Assembly: GCA_958405565.1 (NCBI GenBank)
Contig: CATYEN010000012.1
Location: 1-52,096 of the forward strand
DNA length: 52,096 bases
Origin: an uncultured Collinsella sp.
Lineage (GTDB): Bacteria; Actinomycetota; Coriobacteriia; Coriobacteriales; Coriobacteriaceae
Reading direction: 5' to 3'
Made by a program: the position numbers and the translations under genes. Of this stretch, positions 8,460 through 16,349 are shown piece by piece. The notes under the pieces were generated by a model. It did not search any database and was not told the origin of the DNA. It saw only the letters and a list, made by a program, of their open reading frames with translations. Positions within the stretch are counted from its first letter, which is position 1. Each line of letters opens with the position of its first letter.

Positions 8460-8580
8460 CATTTTGACGAGGGGAGTTTATTGCACGGAGTCCACTCCTT
8501 CCCTCGATGTTTATCCAGTTCACGCCCTGGAACCAAATAGTGCCACCACGTTGCCAATTCGTCTGCATTTTGACGAGGGG
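8460..8580. repeat. 15-bp direct repeat pair behind the recombinase
   Basis: CATTTTGACGAGGGG occurs at 8460-8474 and 8566-8580, exactly 106 bp apart, both between the recombinase stop and the lipoprotein start. Each contains TTGACG, which could be a -35 box, or the pair could be recombination target sites or a duplicated promoter. Confidence 0.5.
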
Positions 8581-8616
8581 GCTAGATATCGTGTTTTGTA
8601 TTTAAAGGAGGACAAG

Positions 8617-9429
8617 ATGAAAAGGCATTATGGGATGGCTGCGGCGATCTCGCTATTTGCGACGGTGCTCTGTGGGGCACTTCTGCTGAGCGGCTGTTCA
8701 CAGGTTGAGAAGAAAAACGATGGGTCTGATTATGCCGATGAACGTGCAATGGCCGTGATTGCTCAAGGCTATCAAAAGCGGTCGGATTACCTTGAATCAC
8801 TGGGAGAGGATGCTGATCTGGGCTCTAATAAAGTTCGAAAAGAGGCAATTAAAACCGAGATCGATAACGACAAAGAACTCAAAAAGGCGTCATTTAAAGA
8901 CACTAAGATGCAAGAAGACGTCATTGCCTATCTCAATCTGCTTGATAATCAGCTTGATGTTGTCAAGAAGTATGCGGAATCGGATCCCAAGTATTACGAC
9001 GAATGGGAAAAGGCCTATGACGCACGATCTGCACAGCTTAAGAAACTGGTTGATCGGTATGACTTGACGGTCGATGATGAGTATCGAGATGCGTTTGACG
9101 AGCTGATCAAGAACGGTAGGACCGTGGAGGAGAAGACGCATAATGATGAGGTTATCAACGGCCTGCTCTCATCGGCGACCTTTGAGAAAAGTGACGACGG
9201 CTACGGCCTCTATACGTACACCGCAATAGTCGAAAACACCTCTGACATATCGTTCGAAAACGTTTTTCTAAATGTTGCTCTTTACGATGCCGATGGTGTA
9301 AGGGCGGAAGAATGCTACGCAGATACATCCGCCTGGGCGCCTGGCGAGAAGGTGAAGTTTGAGGTAATGAGTGAGGTAGACGCTTCGAGGGTCGCGCCGA
9401 CAGTATCGAATTACAGCATCAAGGAATAA
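8617..9429 (+). CDS. Lipoprotein with C-terminal FxLYD-like domain
   Basis: 270 residues starting at ATG 8617 behind an ideal AAAGGAGGAC site; the longer frame upstream runs through the repeat and is unlikely. The signal peptide is hydrophobic (residues 7-27) and ends in the lipobox LLSGC, so it is predicted to be lipid-anchored to the outer face of the membrane. A charged, helical middle rich in Lys, Asp and Glu follows. The last 80 residues (TYTAIVENTSDISFENVFLNV ... WAPGEKVKFEV, read with gaps) resemble an FxLYD or similar beta domain. Codon use is more AT-rich than in neighbours. It is followed by a terminator, then by two further membrane-linked genes. Function is unknown. Confidence 0.75.
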   Translation: MKRHYGMAAAISLFATVLCGALLLSGCSQVEKKNDGSDYADERAMAVIAQGYQKRSDYLESLGEDADLGSNKVRKEAIKTEIDNDKELKKASFKDTKMQEDVIAYLNLLDNQLDVVKKYAESDPKYYDEWEKAYDARSAQLKKLVDRYDLTVDDEYRDAFDELIKNGRTVEEKTHNDEVINGLLSSATFEKSDDGYGLYTYTAIVENTSDISFENVFLNVALYDADGVRAEECYADTSAWAPGEKVKFEVMSEVDASRVAPTVSNYSIKE

Positions 9430-9450
9430 TTCGCGGGAATTGGAAAGAAT

Positions 9451-9484
9451 GCGCGACCGTTTTCTCCGAACGGTCGCGTTTTGC
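9451..9484 (+). terminator. Intrinsic terminator after the lipoprotein gene
   Basis: Stem CGCGACCGTT / AACGGTCGCG with a 7-base loop, followed directly by TTTTG. Confidence 0.8.
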
Positions 9485-9573
9485 ATTAAGCCGTTGACAG
9501 AATGATTCGTGCCGTCATGTACACGATGGAAGATGATGGAGAAGTCGGGCCCATAAAAGAAAGGCGAAGCAGG

Positions 9574-10218
9574 ATGACAAGAACAAACTTGTTTACAACA
9601 ATAACGCAAAAGCTAATCTTTGGCGGTTTGCTGGCTGTTACGGCCGTGGCGACTGCCGGGTGTATCTGGTTGTATTTGACACGTAATCCTACAACGATCA
9701 CCGATGATTCGATTCGCGAGGAGATCGCGCCGGTCGTAAAGCTTGTGACGTACGAATATAACTTTACGCAGCTGCTCTCAATCGATGAAGCGGGGAATCC
9801 GCTTGGGTGGGAAAACCCCTTTACGTCTAAGCGATATGTCGCAACGATTGACGGCAAGGCTGATATCGGGATCGATGCCGATAAAATGAAGATTGAAATC
9901 AAGCGGGTTGATATGAACGACGAGAACTCAGAGGTCAAGAGCGTAAGGGTTACATTGCCTCACTCGGAAATTACCTCTTTCTCAACAGACCCCAATACAT
10001 TGAAGAAATATGTTGAGGACAATGGTTTTCTGAACTGGAATCAAGTAAGTACGGACGATCTGAACGGTTTGTTGAAACAGGCGAAGAAAGAGCAGACCAA
10101 GAAGGTCGAAGAGAGCGATATGCTCAAAGAATCTGATGATAGAGCCAGCGGATTGATCGAAAAACAGGTCAAAGCCCTATGCGGCGACGATGTCGATATT
10201 AACGTTACGTTTAAGTAA
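9574..10218 (+). CDS. Membrane-anchored DUF4230-like protein
   Basis: 214 residues from ATG 9574 (GAAAGGCG upstream); an in-frame ATG at 9502 lacks a ribosome-binding site. One N-terminal transmembrane segment (about residues 12-33, KLIFGGLLAVTAVATAGCIW) is followed by an extracytoplasmic part. The repeated pattern of a hydrophobic core, VVKLVTYEYNF, and later KKVEESDMLKESDDRAS with a Lys/Glu-rich helix, fits the DUF4230 family of unknown function. It ends 11 bases before the EcsC-family gene, so the two are probably co-transcribed. The domain assignment is from pattern only. Confidence 0.6.
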   Translation: MTRTNLFTTITQKLIFGGLLAVTAVATAGCIWLYLTRNPTTITDDSIREEIAPVVKLVTYEYNFTQLLSIDEAGNPLGWENPFTSKRYVATIDGKADIGIDADKMKIEIKRVDMNDENSEVKSVRVTLPHSEITSFSTDPNTLKKYVEDNGFLNWNQVSTDDLNGLLKQAKKEQTKKVEESDMLKESDDRASGLIEKQVKALCGDDVDINVTFK

Positions 10219-10229
10219 GGGTGAATGGT

Positions 10230-11618
10230 GTGTCCGATAAACGACAACAGTTTGGTGAGGCGGAGCCCGAAAAGCAGCAGAAGCCCGGTGTCGGTTCTTC
10301 TTCGCTGGAGAACATAATGTTTGGAGCATTAAATGGCGCGCAAAACGCCATTATGGGTGTGGTCAAGGAGACCCAAAAGAAATCGAGTGAATTGGCGGAC
10401 GCCGCTAGCCCGTTGGCGGATAATGCGCTTAAAGGTATTACTGACTTTGCAAATGGGATTGCTTCTGCAACTGCAGCCGCGGCGAATGAACGCTACAGCG
10501 CAAAGCGACAAGAGCAACTCGGCCTGCCATCGACGCTCGTTGACGATAACGGTGATTGGGTGTTGCCCGATCCGTTGCTGACCAATCAAGAGCTTGCCGA
10601 GCTTGAGGTATTGACCGAGCAATACGAGAAGATGGTAGCGCCTTCAAAGCTCAAGCAGCTGACCGATATGGCTGGGCTAAAGATACCGGAGAATCTTCGC
10701 ACTGCCGTTGGAGATGCGGTCGATGAGCTTACAAGCGAGATTCAGCAACAAGAGCTATATGCACAGGTTATGAAGCAGGTCGTCGATGGTTTCAAAGCTA
10801 TCGAGGAGCAAGCTGCCAAGTACAGCGTTACTGAGGCGCAGATTGTTGAGGCCGCAAATACTACGCTTGAAGGCGTTACTATCCGTTCGATTGACGAGTT
10901 ATTCATGCTTCGCAGTTTTGACGTCGCGAGGATTGCGGCAGGTGAGAACGGTAGACACTTGCTGCTTGCGGCGACCGAGGGTGCGGTGACGGGTGCTCCT
11001 GGGTTTGCCGGTTTGCCCTTCAATATCGTATTCAGCATGTTTCTCTATTATCGCGCGGTGCAGTCGGTTGCCATGATGTACGGATTTAACGTTAAAGAGG
11101 ATCCGGCTGAAATGGTCATTGCGGGCGATGTGTTTTCAAACGCGATGGCTCCGTCGGCAGGCTCTGCTGATGGCATGGCTGTCACAATCGGTAAAGTAAT
11201 GCTTGTAGCCGAGATGGAGGGTGTGAAGCAGACGGTCAAGAAAGGCTGGACGGCAATGGCGGCACGGGGCGGCGCGGCTATGCTTGTCACGCAGATTCGC
11301 GCCCTTGCTAATGCCGCTGCACGTAAGGCACTCGAGAATGCCGGCAAGAAGTCGCTCGAGAATAGTGTTTTCAAAAACGTACTCGAACAAATTGGCAGGA
11401 ATATCACTCAAAAATCCCTCGGCAAGGCCATTCCCGTGTTTGGCGGCGTTGTCGGCGCCTTGTTTGATGTCTCGCAGATGAATCGTGTTTTGCAATATGC
11501 CAACATCTTCTACCATAAGCGGTTCATCATTGAAAAACAGGAGCGTATTGCAATACTTGTCGGTATGGAGACGGCCTCTGTGAACGGTGAGGTTGAGGCT
11601 TGCGATGCAGAAGGATAA
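10230..11618 (+). CDS. EcsC-family protein
   Basis: 462 residues from GTG 10230, which has AAGGG 8 bases upstream; an in-frame GTG at 10221 overlaps that site. The N-terminal 90 residues are low-complexity and Ala/Lys-rich. The core (residues about 190-440) contains the EcsC signature region: a serially hydrophobic segment GAPGFAGLPFNIVFSMFLYY, then a MYGF-containing helix, and later QIGRNITQKSLGKAIPVFGGVVGALFD. EcsC proteins are linked in some species to ABC-transporter operons and protein secretion, but the activity is unresolved. Here the partners are a DUF4230-like protein and a lipoprotein, not EcsAB. GC is lower than the surroundings. Confidence 0.7.
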   Translation: MSDKRQQFGEAEPEKQQKPGVGSSSLENIMFGALNGAQNAIMGVVKETQKKSSELADAASPLADNALKGITDFANGIASATAAAANERYSAKRQEQLGLPSTLVDDNGDWVLPDPLLTNQELAELEVLTEQYEKMVAPSKLKQLTDMAGLKIPENLRTAVGDAVDELTSEIQQQELYAQVMKQVVDGFKAIEEQAAKYSVTEAQIVEAANTTLEGVTIRSIDELFMLRSFDVARIAAGENGRHLLLAATEGAVTGAPGFAGLPFNIVFSMFLYYRAVQSVAMMYGFNVKEDPAEMVIAGDVFSNAMAPSAGSADGMAVTIGKVMLVAEMEGVKQTVKKGWTAMAARGGAAMLVTQIRALANAAARKALENAGKKSLENSVFKNVLEQIGRNITQKSLGKAIPVFGGVVGALFDVSQMNRVLQYANIFYHKRFIIEKQERIAILVGMETASVNGEVEACDAEG

Positions 11619-11697
11619 CCGACCGTGTTCTTCGATGACGGAGAACTTTGGCGGCGTTTGGTGCAAATCGGTATAGGTAGGGGTGCGGACCTAATTG

Positions 11698-11726
11698 CGT
11701 GACAACGAGACAGTCCCTTTGTCACA
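11698..11726. repeat. 29-bp palindromic repeat, copy 5 (decayed)
   Basis: GTGACAACGAGACAGTC ... CCCTTTGTCAC, with one arm carrying CGA in place of AAG. The stop codon of trmL (11722-11724, minus strand) is inside the intact arm, as for copy 1. This copy sits between convergent genes. Confidence 0.75.
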
Positions 11727-12321
11727 TTCCCGGAAAGCCTGTTTGGCGCAGGGCTTCGTAGAGGACGATGGCGGCGCTGTTGGAGAGGTTGAGTGCGCTG
11801 ATGCGGTAGTCGTCCGGATTGACGAAGTTGCCGCAGATATCCTGCCGAAGGATGGCCTCATGGCCGTCCTCGATATGCCCGAGTGATTCCTCGTGGGCTT
11901 CCCAGGCCTCGGCGTTATTGAGTGAGTCGCAATCGCGCAGCATCGGGATGCGCTCGCAGCGCTCGGGCGCCGCGGCGAGCAGCTCCTCGGGAATGCCCGA
12001 GCTCTCGCTGCCAAAGACCAAATAGTCACCGTCACGGTAGGTGCTTTGCGCATAGGTGCGGCGTGCCTTTTTGGTTAGCAGATGCAGGCGACCATCGGCA
12101 GGGGAAAGGCCGTTGCGCGCAACGAAATCCTCCCAGCCGGCATAGGTCGTCACGTCCAAGTTTTGCCAGTAGCCCAGGCCGGCGCGGCGCACCGTCTTAT
12201 CATCGAGCGAAAAGCCCAGTGGCTCCACCAGATGCAGGCGGGCGCCGGTAACCACGCAGGTGCGGCCGATATTGCCCGTATTGGCTGGAATCTCGGGCGC
12301 ATACAGCACAATGTTGAACAT
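11722..12321 (-). CDS. trmL: tRNA (cytidine/uridine-2'-O-)-methyltransferase TrmL, with insertion
   Basis: 199 residues. TrmL uses S-adenosylmethionine to methylate the 2'-OH of the wobble base 34 in certain leucine tRNAs. The SPOUT-fold signatures are clear: FNIVLYAPEIPANTGNIGRT at the start, LVFGSESSGIP in the middle and LNLSNSAAIVLYEALRQ at the end. Typical TrmL is about 155 residues; the excess comes from an insertion of about 35 residues between IPM and ALNLSNS, containing many acidic residues and His. It starts at ATG 12321 behind AAGGAG. A terminator separates it from the COG0523 gene upstream, so it should have its own promoter. Confidence 0.9.
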   Translation of the reverse strand: MFNIVLYAPEIPANTGNIGRTCVVTGARLHLVEPLGFSLDDKTVRRAGLGYWQNLDVTTYAGWEDFVARNGLSPADGRLHLLTKKARRTYAQSTYRDGDYLVFGSESSGIPEELLAAAPERCERIPMLRDCDSLNNAEAWEAHEESLGHIEDGHEAILRQDICGNFVNPDDYRISALNLSNSAAIVLYEALRQTGFPGM

Positions 12322-12343
12322 GAATCTCCTTGGCTCAGAACGA

Positions 12344-12384
12344 AAAACCACCACGAAGGGCAGTGCACCTTCGTGGTGGTTTGG
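12344..12384 (-). terminator. Intrinsic terminator of the COG0523 gene
   Basis: On the minus strand, AACCACCACGAAGG pairs with CCTTCGTGGTGGTT and is followed by TTTTCG. Confidence 0.85.
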
Positions 12385-12420
12385 CGGTTACGTAGCGGAA
12401 AAATGCCCGCTTGGATAAAC

Positions 12421-13551
12421 CTAGGCGCGGTGCCAGTCGGTCAGGCAGGCATCGAGGGCGGCGATGAGCGCATCCTTGTCCATGTGACGGCCGATGATGC
12501 ACAGGCTCGTCATGCGGTCGCCCGTCTCGTCGTCCCAAATCTGCATGATCTCGGGGTTCTCGTCGATGATCTTCTGCTTCTCGCCCTCGGGCGCAGAATC
12601 GACAAACAGACCGTTCTCCATCAGGCGCATCTGGTGGCCGGCCTGCTCAAACATGTAGCACATGTCCGGATTGCCGGTCTGCCACAGCGGACCCTTGACG
12701 CGAATGACCTCGTCGGGCCACTCCTGCTCAACAAAATCGGTGAACTTCTGCAGGTCAAACGGCTTGCGGCGCGAGTATACAAAGGTCTCGATGTCGTACT
12801 CGAGCACCTCGGGGTCGTCGTGCTCCTCGGGATGCTCCATGGCCTCGATCCAAGCGGCGGAGTTGTAGGCGCGCATAAAGTCGAAGCGGTCGGTGTCGAG
12901 CAGCTCCTCCATGGGAACCTCGCCGTTTTGAGCCTCGACAATCACAGCGTCCTTCTGCAGACTGCGCACGATGGCCTTGAGCTCGGCGATCTGCTCGGGC
13001 GTCACGGTGTCGGTCTTGTTGAGGATCAGCGTGGAGCAGAACTCGATCTGCTGGATGAGCAGGCTTTCGATGTCGTCCTCGTCGATGTCCTCGGCCAGCA
13101 GGTCGCGACCGCCGTTGAACTCGTCGTACATGCGGGCGCAGTCGACCACGGCCACGATGTTGTCGAGCGCGAGCTTGGGCTCGCCGCCCACCTTGGCCTC
13201 GTCGCAGAAGCTCGAGATGGTGTAGGCGATGGGGATAGGCTCGCAGATACCCGAGGCCTCGATGATGATGTAGTCGAACTTGCCCGAATCGGCGATGCCC
13301 TGCAGCTGGTTGGCAAGGTCGTCCGAAAGCGTGCAGCAGATGCAGCCGTTGGTGAGCGGGATGAGGTCGTCGGTCTCGGAAAGGCCGCCGTCGGCGATGA
13401 GGCTGGCGTCGACGTTGATCTCGCCGATATCGTTGACGATCACGGCGGCGCGGATGCCGCCGTCGTTAGCGAGGATGTGGTTGAGCAGCGTGGTCTTGCC
13501 GGCACCGAGGTATCCGGTAAGCATGATGATCTTCACGGGTTTGTTGGGCAT
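12421..13551 (-). CDS. COG0523 (CobW/ZNG1-type) metal-chaperone GTPase
   Basis: 376 residues. These G3E-family GTPases deliver metals, often zinc or cobalt, to client enzymes. Walker A is GYLGAGKTTLL (near residue 15), the metal-binding CxCC motif is GCICC, and the guanine-specificity motif is NKTD. A C-terminal COG0523 domain with an acidic, His-containing stretch (EHPEEHDDPE) follows. It starts at ATG 13551 with AAAGGAGGG upstream; the longer frame adds only seven residues. No zinc-repressor (Zur) box was recognised in the 86 bases upstream. The client protein is unknown. Confidence 0.88.
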   Translation of the reverse strand: MPNKPVKIIMLTGYLGAGKTTLLNHILANDGGIRAAVIVNDIGEINVDASLIADGGLSETDDLIPLTNGCICCTLSDDLANQLQGIADSGKFDYIIIEASGICEPIPIAYTISSFCDEAKVGGEPKLALDNIVAVVDCARMYDEFNGGRDLLAEDIDEDDIESLLIQQIEFCSTLILNKTDTVTPEQIAELKAIVRSLQKDAVIVEAQNGEVPMEELLDTDRFDFMRAYNSAAWIEAMEHPEEHDDPEVLEYDIETFVYSRRKPFDLQKFTDFVEQEWPDEVIRVKGPLWQTGNPDMCYMFEQAGHQMRLMENGLFVDSAPEGEKQKIIDENPEIMQIWDDETGDRMTSLCIIGRHMDKDALIAALDACLTDWHRA

Positions 13552-13637
13552 GTGCCCTCCTTTGTTAGACATGGCTTACAGTTGAATCTTATGCCAAACG
13601 CCTGCTCTTATACCCACGCGCTGGCAAATAACACAGG

Positions 13638-13979
13638 CTACTCCCAGGCTCCCCATACATCGGGGCAATAACCGACGGTGGCCTTTTTGCCGTTGCGCAC
13701 GATAGGCTCGGCTAGAACCTGCTGGTTTTCGAGCAACTTGTCGAAGCGCTGGCTAGGGGTGAGGTGCTGGATGAGCGCGAGCGTCTCCTCGTCCTTGGCC
13801 TTGGGGTTGAGCAGCTTGTCGATGCCGCCGACCGCCTGCATCACGCTCGTGAGCTCGCCCTTGCTCATCTCCTTTTCCTTAAGGTCAATAAACTGCACCT
13901 TAATGCGGCGCTCTTTAAAATAGCGCTGGGCCTTCTTAGTGTCGAAGGACTTCTTGGTGCCAAAAATTTGCACGTTCAC
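13638..13979 (-). CDS. ArsC/Spx-fold protein lacking the catalytic cysteine
   Basis: 113 residues, the usual length for the YffB/ArsC/Spx family of thioredoxin-fold proteins. The opening FGTKKSFDTKKAQRYF aligns with the YffB-type xGxKxCDTxxKA motif, but the cysteine place is Phe/Ser (codons TCC TTC). The only Cys is near the C-terminus (GYCPDVW). Thus thiol redox chemistry of the standard kind is not expected. The C-terminal PIVRNGKKATVGY matches the family. It starts with GTG 13979, with GGGAG upstream, 15 bases after the flavoprotein stop: a two-gene operon. Confidence 0.82.
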   Translation of the reverse strand: MNVQIFGTKKSFDTKKAQRYFKERRIKVQFIDLKEKEMSKGELTSVMQAVGGIDKLLNPKAKDEETLALIQHLTPSQRFDKLLENQQVLAEPIVRNGKKATVGYCPDVWGAWE

Positions 13980-13994
13980 TTATCGGCTCCCGTT

Positions 13995-14618
13995 CTAACG
14001 AATGAAGTTGGTGCGGGCGCAATCGGCTCCGGGGGCTTCGATGCCGGTGGCCTGTCCTGCCTCGATGCAACGCAGGAGCCATGCCATGTTTTTACCGATG
14101 TTTCGCATGGTAGCAAGGCCCTCGGCGTCCTGGGCAGCCTCGCCCGGCATGGCGCCAAAGACGTTGTTCCAGTACGTGGAGGCGACCACGGGCATCTGGT
14201 TGATGGTGAAGTACTTGTTGAGTACATCGAAGGTGGTCGACGTGCCGCCGCGGCGGGCAACGGCGACAGCGGCGCCCGGCTTGTGCGTAAAGGCCTTGCT
14301 GCCAGCATAGAATGCGCGGTCGAGAGCCGAGAGGATGCGTCCGCTGGGATGCGCATAGTAGACGGGGGAGCCAAAGACAAAACCGTCGGCCTGTTCGGCA
14401 GCAGCGATCAGCTCGTTGACCACGTCATCGTCAAAGGTGCAGCGACCGCCAAGCTTGCCGCACTGGCCGCAACCGATGCAATCGCGAATGGGCTTGGCGC
14501 CCAGTTGAAACACCTCGGTATCAATGCCTTCTGCATTAAGTTGCCCTGCGACCTCGGCAAGCGCCGTGGCGGTGTTGCCGTTTGCCTTGGGGCTGCCATT
14601 GACCAAAAGAACCTTCAT
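13995..14618 (-). CDS. Iron-sulfur flavoprotein (NADPH-dependent FMN reductase family)
   Basis: 207 residues. The flavodoxin-like FMN loop is KVLLVNGSPKANGNT. A compact cluster CIGCGQCGKLGGRC (CX2CX2CX6C) is typical of iron-sulfur flavoproteins that pass electrons or reduce oxygen species or quinones in anaerobes. FGSPVYYAHPSG binds the flavin ring. ATG 14618 has AGGGAG upstream with 6-base spacing. It is first in an operon with the ArsC/Spx-fold gene. The electron donor and substrate are unknown. Confidence 0.87.
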   Translation of the reverse strand: MKVLLVNGSPKANGNTATALAEVAGQLNAEGIDTEVFQLGAKPIRDCIGCGQCGKLGGRCTFDDDVVNELIAAAEQADGFVFGSPVYYAHPSGRILSALDRAFYAGSKAFTHKPGAAVAVARRGGTSTTFDVLNKYFTINQMPVVASTYWNNVFGAMPGEAAQDAEGLATMRNIGKNMAWLLRCIEAGQATGIEAPGADCARTNFIR

Positions 14619-14692
14619 CACAAACTCCCTCTGCTGTTGGTGACTTCTGCAGAGGATTATCGCACGATGGGGGAGACGGTGCGGGCGCGGTG

Positions 14693-16222
14693 CTAATCCA
14701 GTTTGGTACCTGGCACCTGCACGGCTTTCCCGAGCAACGCTTTGAGCTCGTTCAAAATGGAAACAGGCTGTCGATCGACAGCGTCCAGATGAAGCGTCGC
14801 CACACGAATGGGCGGCTGATATTCAAGCGAGCCGATGAGCACGGGAGAACCCAAGAACCGCTCGATTTCGTCTGCGATCGCGTCGGTCTCTTCGGGATCG
14901 AATTCGTCGAAAAGCGCCACGAACATCGGTCCCGTCGAACGGAACAGACGACCCTTGCCGCGCGAACAATCCATGAGGCAGGCGGCGCTCTCCGCCAAAA
15001 CGCGGTCGCCTGCATCAAAGCCAAAGCGGGCATTGACCTGAGCGATATCGTCGATTTTAATGGCGACCAAGCCCGCCTTGCGCGCGACGCGACGCATTTC
15101 GCCAATGGCGTTGACCAGGGCGTGGATGTCGCCTGTGCCGGTCACGGAATCGGTCGTATCTGCCAAGCTGCGGTTGATAATCATGCCCACGTACATGTTG
15201 GGCTCGGTATCGGTGCCGTCCAAGCGGTAGCCCGTGCAGTCGCAAAGCACGTATGCTTCGGTGGCATCCATCACGCGATACTGCATGTAGTGGAAGTGCC
15301 ACGTGCCGTTTATCACCATGTCGAGCTCGGCGCGTACGTTGCCGCGGTCCTCGGGGTGGACGCGAGCAAGCCACATATCGACCGAGTTAAAAGGGTGCTG
15401 GGAGGGCAGGTCAAAATCGCGCACGGCGTTAACCGACCATTGCGATTCGCCCGTATCGAGGTTAAGGATGAACGGATAGCGCGTCTCAGAGCTCATGGAG
15501 ATCGCTTGGAACACCCGGTCGTTGCAGGGAAGCTGATCGACGATTGGGTGTTGTGGCACGTCATTGTCTTTCGGTTGCTGCACACGATGCATAAGCTTAT
15601 AGCGATACATTTTGCGATCGGCATCCATCGTCATCTGGCGACGCGTATCGCCTGCAAGCGGGTCGACGTGCGAGCAACCAAAACTAAAACTGGCGATCAT
15701 GGGCGCCTTGCCACCTGAGCTCGCCTCGATCAGCCCGGCACGTACCTGCTCCAAGCGCTGCTCGAGTTCAGTCTCGTTTGCGGAGAGCGAGATAAGCACA
15801 AACTCGTCTCCACCGATGCGGAACAGCATCTCATCGTGTTCTATGGTTTCGGAGAGCGTGCGGCAGATGCTCAGAATATAGCGATTGCCTTCGGCGTGGC
15901 CAAACTTATCATTGCAATGCTTGAGATGGTCGATGTCAATATAGGCGCAGGTGAAGGGGTCGCCTTTGCGCCAGAGCTGCTCGACGTGACGGTCGAGTCC
16001 GCCGCGGTTGCCCAAGTTGGTGAGCGGATCGATATAGGCGTTGCACTCAAGCAGCTGGCGCTCCTGTTGCAGGATGGCATGCGTCTTTTGCAGTTGCTCA
16101 CCAACGGCGCGTAGCTCAGCAGGCAGCGCGGAAACATCGAGTTCGGCGGTCGAGACACCATTCGCAAGTCGCTGAAGATAGGCAATAATCGATTGCTCGC
16201 CCAAGCGGTATGACTCGTTCAT
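14693..16222 (-). CDS. Diguanylate cyclase: GGDEF - PAS - degenerate GGDEF
   Basis: 509 residues. Domain 1 (about 70-230) is a full GGDEF domain: DPLTNLGNRGG, IDIDHLKHCNDKFGH and RIGGDEF, so it should make cyclic-di-GMP from two GTP. No RxxD inhibitory site precedes GGDEF. Domain 2 (about 240-360) resembles a PAS sensor (MWLARVHPEDRGNVRAELD; YRVMD). Domain 3 keeps GGDEF-domain spacing but has lost the motif (RLFRSTGPMF). No transmembrane segment is seen, so it is cytosolic. The start is ATG 16222 behind AAGGAGG. The N-terminal three-quarters parallels the adjacent EAL protein, so the pair arose by duplication. Confidence 0.87.
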   Translation of the reverse strand: MNESYRLGEQSIIAYLQRLANGVSTAELDVSALPAELRAVGEQLQKTHAILQQERQLLECNAYIDPLTNLGNRGGLDRHVEQLWRKGDPFTCAYIDIDHLKHCNDKFGHAEGNRYILSICRTLSETIEHDEMLFRIGGDEFVLISLSANETELEQRLEQVRAGLIEASSGGKAPMIASFSFGCSHVDPLAGDTRRQMTMDADRKMYRYKLMHRVQQPKDNDVPQHPIVDQLPCNDRVFQAISMSSETRYPFILNLDTGESQWSVNAVRDFDLPSQHPFNSVDMWLARVHPEDRGNVRAELDMVINGTWHFHYMQYRVMDATEAYVLCDCTGYRLDGTDTEPNMYVGMIINRSLADTTDSVTGTGDIHALVNAIGEMRRVARKAGLVAIKIDDIAQVNARFGFDAGDRVLAESAACLMDCSRGKGRLFRSTGPMFVALFDEFDPEETDAIADEIERFLGSPVLIGSLEYQPPIRVATLHLDAVDRQPVSILNELKALLGKAVQVPGTKLD

Positions 16223-16260
16223 GATGAATAACCTCCTTGGGCAGAACAACGGTTTGTATC

Positions 16261-16291
16261 ATATCCCCAATTCGGTTTGAATTGGGGATAT
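16261..16291. repeat. Palindrome between the two cyclic-di-GMP genes
   Basis: ATATCCCCAATTC / GAATTGGGGATAT are perfect 13-bp arms around GGTTT. It lies between the end of the EAL gene and the start of the GGDEF gene, so it may end one transcript or regulate the next; no U-run is present. Confidence 0.6.
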
Positions 16292-16349
16292 AAGTTAGCT
16301 AATGGAGACAAATGCCCCCTTCGGCGGTGGCGTTTTGCGCGCGAGCGTA

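Noticed and set aside
7582..8616. Invertible promoter segment controlled by the serine recombinase
   Set aside because: No inverted repeat pair suited to inversion was found near the gene; only direct repeats and one small palindrome.
12082..13671. Long open frame on the plus strand (529 codons)
   Set aside because: It is opposite the COG0523 GTPase, whose motifs, ribosome-binding site and terminator are clear. High GC makes long antisense frames common.
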